Part shown: piece after piece, positions 1 through 7,439 of the stretch
Numbering within the stretch: position 1 is the stretch's first letter
How the letters are laid out: each line of letters starts with the position of its first letter
Source: an uncultured Alphaproteobacteria bacterium
GTDB taxonomy: Bacteria > Pseudomonadota > Alphaproteobacteria > Bin95
Reading direction: 5' to 3'
Assembly: GCA_937891825.1 (NCBI GenBank)
Contig: CALAHN010000006.1
Location: forward strand, 1-35,143
DNA length: 35,143 bases
Translations under genes and position numbers: made by a program
Notes under the pieces: generated by a model
Databases searched by the model: none
Seen by the model: the letters and a program-made list of their open reading frames with translations, nothing else
What the model was told of the DNA's origin: nothing

Positions 1-187
1 ATCGGATGTCGGCAATGGGCTCACGGGTTCTGATCAATGCAAATTGGTATTAGTCGCTCCTGCGATAGAGGCGCGCCTGGCATCAGGCGGCGCCGGGTTG
101 GAAAGCCCAATCTGGGCTTTGGCTAATGGCTCGGGTGAGCCATGCGCCCGCGCGGTCCCGTCCGACCGCCCGGGAACCTTGTCAGCG
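1..187. other. Non-coding left edge with two small hairpins
   Basis: I see no convincing gene here; the open frames are short and have no coding character. Two inverted repeats are visible. AAAGCCCA (102-109) pairs with TGGGCTTT (113-120) around a 3-nt loop. TGGCTC (127-132) pairs with GAGCCA (137-142) around GGGT. Both lie just past the stop of the minus-strand secreted-protein gene at 188 and are probably its transcription end. Confidence 0.5.
102..120 (-). terminator. Candidate terminator hairpin downstream of the HfaA-like gene
   Basis: This is an 8-bp perfect stem with a 3-nt loop. Read on the minus strand it is AAAGCCCA-GAT-TGGGCTTT, so the stem ends in three T and is preceded by three A, as in a bidirectional intrinsic terminator. 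It lies 68-86 nt past the stop codon of the gene at 188-517. The T-tract is short, so termination may be weak or may rely on the second hairpin at 127-142. Confidence 0.4.
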
Positions 188-517
188 TCAATCCAGGTTC
201 AATTCGCCGTTGATGGCGGTCTGGTTGCCGCGGTTGATCTGGAGGGCGTTCAACACGACGGTGGAATTCGGGCCCGCCTCGATGTTGATCAGGTTGCCGA
301 TCGCCGTTGCGACCGGGCGGCCGAAGGGACCGCGGACCTCGGTTCGCCGGCCATCCGCGTCGCGTCGCGACGCGATGCCGCCTTCGATGTCGTCCACCTG
401 GGTGTGGCCGATCGATTTGTCGAATGGCATGACCGGCTCGCGGGTGAAGGCCGCAGCGGAGGCTGCGCCAAGCATGGCGGCGGCTCCAATAAGAACGATG
501 GTGGCTTTGCGACTCAT
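188..517 (-). CDS. Small secreted protein, HfaA-like (holdfast anchor / curlin-like)
   Basis: The gene encodes 109 aa. The first 23 residues form a clear Sec signal peptide: MSRK, then a hydrophobic Ala/Leu/Ile stretch ending ASAAA. The start is supported by AGGAG six bases upstream of the ATG. The middle contains RRDADGRR. The C-terminus runs ATAIGNLINIEAG, then NSTVVLNALQINRGN, a pattern of Asn/Gln/Gly-spaced beta strands. From memory this resembles the C-terminal half of Caulobacter HfaA, a secreted, curlin-like subunit that helps anchor the holdfast adhesin to the cell. The match is by pattern, not by search. The gene lies alone after an AT-rich gap, on the same strand as the polysaccharide locus. 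HfaB and HfaD homologues are not in the window. A generic curlin-repeat-like secreted protein is the main alternative. Confidence 0.55.
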   Translation of the reverse strand: MSRKATIVLIGAAAMLGAASAAAFTREPVMPFDKSIGHTQVDDIEGGIASRRDADGRRTEVRGPFGRPVATAIGNLINIEAGPNSTVVLNALQINRGNQTAINGELNLD

Positions 518-695
518 GACCAGCTCCTGTCGTGCTTGTCGTTAATTTCAGAAACGACAATCTCGATTAAGTTGGTCAAGTTTTAATTCAGAATTTTAAA
601 CAAGTCTGTAGCAATTGGGTTTTAACCCGGTCCGTCCAGGTAGTAGGTCGTTAAACAAAACGATTAGAGTAATACCTGGTATTACGACTTTTTTT
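518..695 (-). promoter_or_regulatory. AT-rich regulatory gap upstream of the HfaA-like gene
   Basis: These 178 bases are far more AT-rich than the surrounding genes and hold no ORF. They separate the hydrolase stop (696) from the secreted-protein start (517), both on the minus strand, so they probably hold the latter's promoter. Several TTAA and TTTAAA words occur around 566-600. The TTAA pairs I checked are not spaced N7 as in a CtrA box; one pair is N9 (583-599). A GGGTT-TT-AACCC dyad lies at 617-628 and a long perfect palindrome at 669-685. I could not fix a -35/-10 pair with confidence. Confidence 0.5.
669..685. promoter_or_regulatory. Perfect 17-bp palindrome GTAATACCTGGTATTAC
   Basis: The arms GTAATACC and GGTATTAC are perfect inverted copies around a single central T. 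On the plus strand a run of seven T begins three bases later (689-695). The hairpin could form with a 3-nt loop and 7-bp AT-rich stem, but it is weak for a terminator. Such a symmetric AT-rich site upstream of a gene is more typical of a dimeric repressor operator. No regulator gene is adjacent. Confidence 0.45.
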
Positions 696-1601
696 CTATG
701 AAACTTGTATCATCTTGAGCATGTGGGAGAAGATTGGATGACTTGCGTCGCCAAACCAATCGCCGACTTCAAAATGGTTCCCAGGCGCTTCCAGCAGCGC
801 GGCCGGCATGGCGCGGGACCGGAGCTGGGCGTGATAATCCCGGGTCTGGCGGATCATTTCCGGCGTCTCCTGCAGGCCGACCGCGAGCAGCGTCGGCAGG
901 TCAGGGCGGGCTGGCGGGCGGTGAATCGGGCTCGCGTGACGGACCAGGGCGTCCGTCAACCCCATGTCCAGATGCCGGTCGTGCCAGCGATGCGGCTCGA
1001 AATCGTAAACGCCGCTGGCGAGCGTCATGCTTTGAATGCGGTCTGCACACTCCGCCGCGTGGCTCGCGAGCGCCAGGAGATGCGCGCCGGCTGAGGTGCC
1101 TGCCACATGCAGGCGATCCGGATCGCCGCCATCGGCCGCGATGTTGGCGTGCGTCCAGAGAATGGCCTCACGGGCATGGCGCATCTGCTGGGTCAAGGCG
1201 CAGTTGGGCAGGCGGCCGTAACTGGGCAGCGCCACCGTGACGCCGTGGTCGAGCCAGGGTTCGACGATGAACGCATAATCGCGCCGGTCCAGGGTGCGCC
1301 AGGCGCCGCCATGCAGATAGAGCAGCACCGGCGCGCCGGGACCGGCCGGGAAGATATCGAGCAATTGCCGTTCGTGCGGCCCGTAGCGGATGTCGCGGCG
1401 GCCGCCCAGGCGGGTCAGCGCGGCGTCGCTGCGGCGGCGCTTGTCGGCCGTGATCGCCGCATGGTTCGCCACGGCCCGCGTCGGGTTATAGGCGAAGGCG
1501 ATCTCGGACCGGGTCAGCCCGCGGTAGACAGGGGCGTCGGGCGGGGGCACGGCGTGGGTCCCGGCAGCGGCGTCAGGATGGGTCTGGCGAAGGCGGGACA
1601 T
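696..1601 (-). CDS. Alpha/beta hydrolase (esterase/lipase, BD-FAE or kynurenine-formamidase-like)
   Basis: The gene encodes about 301 aa from the ATG at 1601; a longer frame to 1694 would overlap the flippase gene by over 120 bases and adds only low-complexity sequence. The family signature is clear: oxyanion-hole motif HGGAW at about residues 97-101, nucleophile elbow GTSAG with Ser170, and a C-terminal GNHFEVGDW supplying the catalytic His at about 276. This places it among the short-chain carboxylesterase-like hydrolases that act on soluble esters or formamides in the cytoplasm. No signal peptide is seen. It overlaps the end of the flippase gene by 29 bases and is the last gene of the polysaccharide unit, so removal of acyl groups from a polysaccharide precursor is possible but unproven. 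Substrate is unknown. Confidence 0.8.
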   Translation of the reverse strand: MSRLRQTHPDAAAGTHAVPPPDAPVYRGLTRSEIAFAYNPTRAVANHAAITADKRRRSDAALTRLGGRRDIRYGPHERQLLDIFPAGPGAPVLLYLHGGAWRTLDRRDYAFIVEPWLDHGVTVALPSYGRLPNCALTQQMRHAREAILWTHANIAADGGDPDRLHVAGTSAGAHLLALASHAAECADRIQSMTLASGVYDFEPHRWHDRHLDMGLTDALVRHASPIHRPPARPDLPTLLAVGLQETPEMIRQTRDYHAQLRSRAMPAALLEAPGNHFEVGDWFGDASHPIFSHMLKMIQVS

Positions 1602-2841
1602 CTCGGCTCGCTTTGCCGCCGCGCCATGCAAGGGCCGCGAGCAGCAGAAGTTGAACGACAGTCGCAACGATAAGCACGTAGGCCGCGCCCGCAAGCCCGT
1701 GGGCGCCGACCAGGGCCGGGGCGATCGCGAGCGCGATCGTCGCGATCGTCAGATGCACGCCCATATGCGCCTTGAAGCGCCCGGCGGCGATGATCGCGAA
1801 TTGCAGGAATGAGGCGACGAGGCGCAGCGCCGCCGCCGCCATGATCAGCGTGAAGATATCGGCATAGGCGCTGTAGGCCGGCGTATAGACGATCCCCAGC
1901 AACCACGGTCCGATCAGCGCCGCGACCGCGACGCCGCCGCCGCCGATCAGCACGGCGAGCGCCAGCAGGCCGAGCAGCAGGCGGTTGAAGCGCTTGAAGT
2001 CGCCCGCCGCATGGGCGCGCCCCAGATGCGGCGTCGCGGCGCTGCCGAAGGCGTTCCCGACCAGGATGATCGCCTGAAAGAACAGGAACAGGCCGGTGAA
2101 ATAGCCAAGCGCATCGGGCTCCATCCGCCATTCGATGACATAGCGCGGGATCGCGGTCTCCAGGCTGGCGACCGCGGCGCCGACGCCAAGCGGCCAGCAG
2201 CTCTTGAAGACGCCGAGCGCGCCGGTTCGCGCTGGCTCGCGCCGCCGCGCCGCCCGCGCCGCCGGGGCGTCTTGCCAGAGAAGCAGGATGCAAGCCGCCC
2301 CCGCCCAGGCTGAAAGCCCCGCCCAGAGTTCGCCGCCGGTCGCGGCCAGCGCCGCCGCGCACGCCGCCGGTCCGAGCAAGCCGCGGCGGAGGAGAGAATG
2401 CCAGACCGCCCGCGCCTGCCCGTCCCGTTGCCTGAGGCCATAGATCAGGTCGAAGCCGGCGTCGGCGCTTTTGACGAGCGCGAAGGCGAGCAAGGCCGCC
2501 GTGCCGTCGAAGCCGCGCCCGGCCGCGACCGTGAAGCCCGCGAGCGCCATGAGCAGCGCCGCGGCGACCGCGCCGGCGATCCGCGCCTGCCAGTAGTCGG
2601 AAAACGGCAGCGCGCCCGCGGCGTCCCGCGCGAGCGCGGTGCGTAAGCCCATGCCGGTCAGGAAATAGATCGGGGCGCTGATCATCAGCGCGAACCCAAA
2701 GGCCGCCATCGCCTCGACCCCGGCGAGTTTCGCGATCGCGACGCCGATCATCCATTGGCCGAATGCGAAGACGCTGTGCCCGGCGCCGATCGCCAGCATG
2801 TCGCCGGAAAGCTTGCCCAGGGGGCGGGGGCTCAAGCTCAC
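1573..2841 (-). CDS. Wzx-like polysaccharide flippase (MOP superfamily)
   Basis: The gene encodes 422 aa rich in Ala, Leu, Gly and Ile, with roughly a dozen hydrophobic stretches spread along its length and short basic loops between them. This is the layout of polysaccharide exporters of the MOP superfamily, which move lipid-linked repeat units across the inner membrane. Recognisable points are the N-terminal segment GQWMIGVAIAKLAGVEAMAA and the charged internal loop near residue 200. The start is a GTG that overlaps the upstream sulfotransferase stop as GTGA (2838-2841), indicating translational coupling. Its place between sulfotransferases and a glycosyltransferase supports export of a modified polysaccharide. 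The transported glycan cannot be inferred. Confidence 0.75.
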   Translation of the reverse strand: MSLSPRPLGKLSGDMLAIGAGHSVFAFGQWMIGVAIAKLAGVEAMAAFGFALMISAPIYFLTGMGLRTALARDAAGALPFSDYWQARIAGAVAAALLMALAGFTVAAGRGFDGTAALLAFALVKSADAGFDLIYGLRQRDGQARAVWHSLLRRGLLGPAACAAALAATGGELWAGLSAWAGAACILLLWQDAPAARAARRREPARTGALGVFKSCWPLGVGAAVASLETAIPRYVIEWRMEPDALGYFTGLFLFFQAIILVGNAFGSAATPHLGRAHAAGDFKRFNRLLLGLLALAVLIGGGGVAVAALIGPWLLGIVYTPAYSAYADIFTLIMAAAALRLVASFLQFAIIAAGRFKAHMGVHLTIATIALAIAPALVGAHGLAGAAYVLIVATVVQLLLLAALAWRGGKASRDVPPSPDPS

Positions 2842-3620
2842 CTGCGGGTATCCAGGGCGTGGGCGAAGAACGCCCGGTCGGGCGCGGTCAGCGCTTCGAT
2901 CTTGGCTTGCGTCGCGGCGTCATGCAGCGCTGGCGGCGCCTCCGTCCGGGCCTTGTTGTGGTGCCCGATCCGGACGCGCACGCCGACGGTCTCCCGGATC
3001 GCAGCTTCAAAGGCGGGCAGTCGGTCAAGGAAACCGACGACATCGAACTTGTCGAGATTGGCCTTGGCGCGGTCGAGCGCATCCTGGCTGGTCATGTCGG
3101 CCGAGGGGTCGAGGCCGCTGAAGAAGTAGACGTAGAACGCCCCCAGATGGCGCGCCTCGGCGCTATCGAGGAAGCTATCGAAATCGGCCGCGATATGGGC
3201 GTGGCCGTGGGCGCGGCCATGGCTCCAGCGGTAATGGGAAATGAACCGGCCGACGGGATCGCGCAAGATCGTGACGAATTTCGCGACATCATGGTAGGCG
3301 GCATGGCCCGTATCGCTGAAGCGCACATGGGCCGAGACGCAATCGACGCCCGCCGCCATATGATACAGAAAGATCCGCTCCCGAAGCGCTTCCGCCCGGC
3401 GGAGCACGGTCAACGGGTCGGCGGCCGAGTCGAGCAGGGCCTCCGTCCGGTATGTGGCTTCCGCCAGCACGGTCGCCTGGCTCAACAGGAAGCGCTTGCG
3501 GATCGCCCGGCCGACCGAGGTCCCGCCGCATTTCGGCACATGATGAAACACCATGCGGTTCGGGTGCAGCCGGCCCCGCGCCTGTCGGATCGCGGCCCGG
3601 GCCGTATCGATCAGGGACAT
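2838..3620 (-). CDS. Sulfotransferase, family 2 type (PAPS-dependent)
   Basis: The gene encodes 260 aa. The 5'-phosphosulfate loop PKCGGTS lies at residues 29-35 after a hydrophobic strand (MVFHHV). The 3'-phosphate-binding strand-helix is ILRDPVGRFISHY near residue 120. These two motifs define PAPS-using carbohydrate sulfotransferases of the family-2 type, which in animals act on heparan or chondroitin chains and in bacteria on surface glycans. No membrane anchor is evident, so it is likely cytoplasmic. It overlaps the upstream sulfotransferase gene by 10 bases and the downstream flippase by 4, so the three are probably co-translated. It is clearly a different family from its neighbour at 3611, so this is not a recent tandem duplicate. 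Confidence 0.8.
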   Translation of the reverse strand: MSLIDTARAAIRQARGRLHPNRMVFHHVPKCGGTSVGRAIRKRFLLSQATVLAEATYRTEALLDSAADPLTVLRRAEALRERIFLYHMAAGVDCVSAHVRFSDTGHAAYHDVAKFVTILRDPVGRFISHYRWSHGRAHGHAHIAADFDSFLDSAEARHLGAFYVYFFSGLDPSADMTSQDALDRAKANLDKFDVVGFLDRLPAFEAAIRETVGVRVRIGHHNKARTEAPPALHDAATQAKIEALTAPDRAFFAHALDTRR

Positions 3621-4528
3621 GCCAAGGCCGCCTCATGGCTCCAGGACGTGAGGTCGAGGTCGAACAGCGCCGCCAACCGGGCATTGTCGGCGGCGTAGGC
3701 GCGCCGCAACGCCGCGAGCGCCGCATGGTCGGACGCGCTCAGGGGCGCGGGCGCCTTCGCCGTGTTGAGGCGGCGATAAAGCGCCCGGGCGGGCTGATAG
3801 AACGGCGTGCGCGCCACCAGGCCGCGCACCTGCTGATTGATGGCCTGGGCCATGCGGCTCCGGACCCGGTAGGTTTCGTTTTCGCGCGGATAGGGATAAT
3901 CGGCATAAAAGTCCGGGTCCAATCCAAGCCAGGCCGCGAGGTCGGCCATGGCGGCATTGCGGTCGGCCTGGATGTCTTCCAGCAGGATCACCTTCATGCG
4001 GGCCTCTCCGACGCGCTCCCGCCAGCGGCTGAGCGGGTCGATATAGCGGGCGTTGGCGTGGGCGAGCCGCAGCAATTCGTTATGGGCGAGCCGGGGATCC
4101 TTCCGGTCGGCCATCTCGAGGAAATCGGCGAAGGAAACCCCGGCTTTCAGGTGGGTCCAATTGTTGGTGAAATAGCGATATGTGGATAGAATTTGCGCCG
4201 AGGGCTCGCGCAGGACGAACAGGAAGCGCGGCCGGTTCGGCAGATCCGGCAGCAGGCGAAGGGCGGATTCCTGGTAGAGATATGTCGGCGTCGCCTCCAG
4301 CCGGATTTTAGCTTTGCGGTTCGACACCGGAAAGAAGCGCTCGTAGCCCGCCTGCCCGCCGGAAGAGAAATTATTCGCGGGGTCGAAGACATGGGAGCCC
4401 GCATCGACGAAATAGCAGGTCTCCTTCACGATCGAGCCTTCCGCGTCCGGATGGTCCGCGATCCACTGGAACAGGGAGGAGGTGCCGCATTTCGGGGCGC
4501 CCGCGATGATCAGGTTTGGAAGCGCCAT
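3611..4528 (-). CDS. Sulfotransferase, Sulfotransfer_1 type (PAPS-dependent)
   Basis: The gene encodes 305 aa. The N-terminus reads NLIIAGAPKCGTSSLFQWI, with the PAPS 5'-phosphosulfate loop PKCGTSS at residues 12-18. The 3'-phosphate motif is LREPSAQILSTYRYF near residue 107. An acidic/Tyr-rich segment (KETCYFVDAG) follows the first helix, as in glycan sulfotransferases such as the NDST/HS3ST type. The protein probably transfers sulfate from PAPS to a hydroxyl or amino group of a sugar in the polysaccharide built by this locus. It starts 18 bases after the glycosyltransferase stop. PAPS-forming genes (cysDNC) are not in the window. Confidence 0.82.
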   Translation of the reverse strand: MALPNLIIAGAPKCGTSSLFQWIADHPDAEGSIVKETCYFVDAGSHVFDPANNFSSGGQAGYERFFPVSNRKAKIRLEATPTYLYQESALRLLPDLPNRPRFLFVLREPSAQILSTYRYFTNNWTHLKAGVSFADFLEMADRKDPRLAHNELLRLAHANARYIDPLSRWRERVGEARMKVILLEDIQADRNAAMADLAAWLGLDPDFYADYPYPRENETYRVRSRMAQAINQQVRGLVARTPFYQPARALYRRLNTAKAPAPLSASDHAALAALRRAYAADNARLAALFDLDLTSWSHEAALACP

Positions 4529-4546
4529 CGGCTCGCCCGTCCGTCT

Positions 4547-5671
4547 TCAGCCGCGCCCTTGGCGGCGTTCGATTGCAAGATCGTAGGCGGCGGCAAGCGC
4601 CGTCGCCGCCCGGTCGGCCGTATAGGCGCTTTGGTAGCGCGCATAGGCGGCCGCGCCGAGCGACCTCAGAGTATCCCGATCGAGGGTTTCGATTAGGTTG
4701 GCGAGACCCGCAGTATTTTCAGGATCGAACAGAATCCCGGCGGCGCCGCCGTCCAACACTTCCGGCAGGGCGCCGCGGTCGCTCGCCAGGACGGGCGTCC
4801 CATTCCGCATGGCCTCGATCGCGACCAGGCCGAAGCCTTCCCAGCGCGACGGCATGACGATGGCGTCGGCGGCGGCATACCAGGCGTCCAGGCTGTCATG
4901 GGCGATCCAGCCATAGAGCTTCAGGCGCGGGTCGGCGATCTGTACATGGGCGCCGTCGCCCAGGCCCTCGGCGCCGATGACATGCAGCCGGATGTCCTGG
5001 CGCTTCGCCTGCCGGAACGCCCGGAGCAGCAGATCGAGGCCTTTCTGCCGGTCGAGCCGGCCGACGAACAGCAGGTTGAGACAGGTAGGGTCCATGGCCT
5101 CGGGCCGGGGGCCAGGCGTCGCGGGGCGCGCGCCGTGGGGAATGGCGATATGTCCGCCATGGCGGATGCCTGCGGCTTCGGCGGCCGCGAATTCATGGGC
5201 GGAGATCGAGACGATGACGTCGGCCTTGTGCGCCAGCTCCCGTTCGATCGTCCGGTAGATGCCGCGTTTCAGCTTCGCCGTCTGCATCTCGAACGCCCAG
5301 CCGTGGGCGCAATAGAGGATCGCCGGGCCGATCGCGCGGCTGTCGGCGGCGACGCGGCCATAGACGCCGGGGAAACTGGAATGCAGGTGCACGACCGACG
5401 GCCTGGCTTTCCGGATGCGGCGGGTGACCTGCCAGGCGGCGCGCGCCATCCCGGCGATCCGGCGGGCGGAGCGATAGTCCAGCAGGCGGTCCGCCGCCGC
5501 CGCCAGCTCGGGCTCCAGGTAATGGCGGTCGGCCAGGAGATCGACCGACGCCCAGCGGCCGCTCGCGCGTTGGGCGCGCATCGCCTCCGCCACATATGTG
5601 GCGACGCCGCCGCGGCAGCGTTCGACGACATGCAGCACGGTCTGGTCCGGCAGCGACATTCGCGGTTTCAT
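4547..5671 (-). CDS. Glycosyltransferase family 4
   Basis: The gene encodes 374 aa with a GT-B fold. The N-terminal domain begins VLHVVERCRGGVATYV, the typical acceptor-side GGV/A motif. The C-terminal domain opens with LLFVGRLDRQKGLDLLLRAF near residue 200 and contains MPSRWEGFGLVAIEAM near residue 280, which carries the two glutamates of the retaining GT4 EX7E motif. It should transfer a sugar from a nucleotide donor to a growing, probably lipid-linked, glycan at the inner membrane. It is first in the minus-strand unit running through two sulfotransferases, the flippase and the hydrolase. A second in-frame ATG lies four codons in; neither has a strong ribosome-binding site. Confidence 0.85.
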   Translation of the reverse strand: MKPRMSLPDQTVLHVVERCRGGVATYVAEAMRAQRASGRWASVDLLADRHYLEPELAAAADRLLDYRSARRIAGMARAAWQVTRRIRKARPSVVHLHSSFPGVYGRVAADSRAIGPAILYCAHGWAFEMQTAKLKRGIYRTIERELAHKADVIVSISAHEFAAAEAAGIRHGGHIAIPHGARPATPGPRPEAMDPTCLNLLFVGRLDRQKGLDLLLRAFRQAKRQDIRLHVIGAEGLGDGAHVQIADPRLKLYGWIAHDSLDAWYAAADAIVMPSRWEGFGLVAIEAMRNGTPVLASDRGALPEVLDGGAAGILFDPENTAGLANLIETLDRDTLRSLGAAAYARYQSAYTADRAATALAAAYDLAIERRQGRG

Positions 5672-5718
5672 CCCAGTTGCGGCGAACCTTGGAGCGGCGG
5701 CACACTGTCCCCTCGTCA

Positions 5719-5743
5719 GCGTCCGGTCAATCGGACCGGACGC
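5719..5743. promoter_or_regulatory. Perfect 10-bp inverted repeat in the divergent GT4/RraA intergenic region
   Basis: GCGTCCGGTC (5719-5728) and GACCGGACGC (5734-5743) are exact reverse complements separated by AATCG. The repeat sits 48 nt upstream of the GT4 start and 44 nt upstream of the RraA-like start. It has no following T-tract, so an operator shared by the two divergent genes, or a stable 5'-UTR stem, is more likely than a terminator. Confidence 0.45.
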
Positions 5744-5787
5744 CGCGCTCGCCGTCCGGCGCCGTGCTCAAGGGAGAATGCCTGTCG

Positions 5788-6435
5788 ATGCCCAGTCTGA
5801 CCGAGCGCCTTGAGCGCTGCTACGCCTCCGCCGTCCACGATGTGTTGCGGGAAATGGGGCACGGCGAATGCGTGCTGCCGCCGGAAATCCGCCTCCTGGA
5901 CCGGTCGAAGCGCATCGCGGGAGAGATATTCACCGTCGCCGGCCAGATCGACCAGACCTTGAGCCGCCATGACTCGCTGCTGCTTTGGGCGCGCGTCCTG
6001 TCGCGGGCGCCGTCAGGCAAGGTGATCGTCTGCCAGCCGAATACCCGCATGGTCGCCCTGATGGGAGAGCTTTCAGCCCATGCCCTGATGGCGAAGGGGA
6101 CGCGCGGCTACATCGTCGACGGCCATGCCCGCGATGTGGAGCAATTGCTGGCGATGGGCTTCCCGGTCGCCGCCGACCTCGCCACGCCAGCCGACATCGT
6201 CGAGCGCTGGCGCTACACGGCGCTCGGGGAGCCGGTCACGATCGGCCGCGTCACCATCCGCACGGGCGATTATGCCATCGTCGATCATGACGGCGCGGTC
6301 GTGATCCCGGCTGACATGGTCGAGGCGGCCGTGACCAGGACCGAAGCCGTGATGGCGACGGAAAGCGACATGCGCAAGGCCATCATAGCCGGCATGGACG
6401 CCGAGGAAGCCTATCTGAAGTTCGGGAAATTCTGA
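5788..6435 (+). CDS. RraA-family protein (4-hydroxy-4-methyl-2-oxoglutarate aldolase-like)
   Basis: The gene encodes 215 aa from the ATG at 5788, which has AAGGGAG about 11 bases upstream; an in-frame extension to 5596 overlaps the divergent glycosyltransferase and looks non-coding. The RraA fold is recognisable from GELSAHALMAKGTRGYIVDG followed by HARDVEQL. The Gly-rich turn and the Arg-Asp pair correspond to the substrate- and metal-binding residues of HMG/CHA aldolases and oxaloacetate decarboxylases. These enzymes cleave 4-hydroxy-2-oxo acids to pyruvate using a divalent metal. The same fold also includes RraA, the RNase E inhibitor, and proteins misannotated as demethylmenaquinone methyltransferase. 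It is coupled to the downstream oxidoreductase by a TGATG overlap, which favours a catabolic enzyme role. Confidence 0.8.
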   Translation: MPSLTERLERCYASAVHDVLREMGHGECVLPPEIRLLDRSKRIAGEIFTVAGQIDQTLSRHDSLLLWARVLSRAPSGKVIVCQPNTRMVALMGELSAHALMAKGTRGYIVDGHARDVEQLLAMGFPVAADLATPADIVERWRYTALGEPVTIGRVTIRTGDYAIVDHDGAVVIPADMVEAAVTRTEAVMATESDMRKAIIAGMDAEEAYLKFGKF

Positions 6436-7439
6436 TGCGCGCTGTCGTCTGCGCGCGGCTTGGCGGGCCGGAGGTTCTGGCGCTGCAGGAGCTGCCGGCT
6501 CCCGGCGCGCCCGGCGCTGGCGAAGTCCTGGTGCGGCAGCGCGCCTGGGGCGTCAATTACGTCGACGCCCTGATGTGTCGCGGCGGCTACCAGTTGAAGC
6601 CCGAGCCGCCGTTCGTGCCGGGCCTGGAGGCGGCAGGCGAGGTGATCGCCGTCGGCGGCGATGTCGCCGGATGGCGCGCCGGCGACCGCGTCATCAGCCA
6701 GCACCGGCCGGGCGCCTTTCAGGAGCAGCACCTGTTGAAGCCGGAAAGCCTCTGGCCGATGCCGCGCGCCATGACGTTCGAGGCAGCCGCCGGGTTCCGT
6801 TCGGCCGCGATGACGGCCTATCACGCGCTGGTCGATCGCGGCCGTCTGGAAGCAGGGGAAACGGTGCTGATCCACGGTGCGACCGGCGGCGTCGGGCTGG
6901 CGGCGGTGCAGATGGCGAAGGCCCTGGGCGTCCGCGTGATCGCGACTGGCGCCAGCCCGGAGAAGCTCAAGACGGTCGCGGCGCTTGGCGCGGACCTGAC
7001 GCTCCCGTCGGCGCCTGGCTTTCGCGACGCGGTCAAGGACTGGACCGACGGGCGCGGCGTCGATCTGGTGTACGATCCGGTCGGCGGCGATGTGTTCGAC
7101 GAAAGTGTCCGCTGTCTCGCCTGGGAAGGCCGGATCGTCGTCGTCGGGTTCGTGTCAGGCCGGGCGGCAGAGGCGAAGACCAACCATCTTCTGATCAAAG
7201 GCGCGTCCGTCATCGGCATCCGCGCTGGCGAGGGCGCCCGGCAGAAGCCGGCGCGCGGGGCGGCGGCGAAGGCCGCGATCCTGGCGTTGGCGGAGCAGGG
7301 CTTGCTCGACCCGCATGTGTCCCATGTCTTTTCGTTCGAAGACGCGGCCGACGCCTTCCGCGCCATCGAAGGCCGCGCCGTCATCGGCAAGGCTGTGTTG
7401 AGCGCGGCCGCGTCAGAACTCCAGCGGCTCCAGGCCTAG
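6435..7439 (+). CDS. Zinc-independent MDR oxidoreductase, NADPH:quinone reductase-like
   Basis: The gene encodes 334 aa. The N-terminal GroES-like domain contains VNYVDALMCRGGY and PFVPGLEAAGEVIAVG. The Rossmann domain has VLIHGATGGVGLAAVQMAKA near residue 142, the AxxGGVG motif of the quinone-oxidoreductase branch. The zinc-binding cysteines and histidines of classical alcohol dehydrogenases are absent. It likely reduces a quinone or an enone/enoyl-thioester with NADPH in the cytoplasm. Its ATG shares one base with the stop of the RraA-like gene, so the two are coupled. Its 3' end overlaps the convergent cyclase-like gene by 27 bases. Confidence 0.85.
   Translation: MRAVVCARLGGPEVLALQELPAPGAPGAGEVLVRQRAWGVNYVDALMCRGGYQLKPEPPFVPGLEAAGEVIAVGGDVAGWRAGDRVISQHRPGAFQEQHLLKPESLWPMPRAMTFEAAAGFRSAAMTAYHALVDRGRLEAGETVLIHGATGGVGLAAVQMAKALGVRVIATGASPEKLKTVAALGADLTLPSAPGFRDAVKDWTDGRGVDLVYDPVGGDVFDESVRCLAWEGRIVVVGFVSGRAAEAKTNHLLIKGASVIGIRAGEGARQKPARGAAAKAAILALAEQGLLDPHVSHVFSFEDAADAFRAIEGRAVIGKAVLSAAASELQRLQA

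Noticed and set aside
583-599. Possible CtrA binding site (two TTAA words)
   Set aside because: The two TTAA words are nine bases apart, whereas CtrA sites need seven; no other pair I checked nearby fits.
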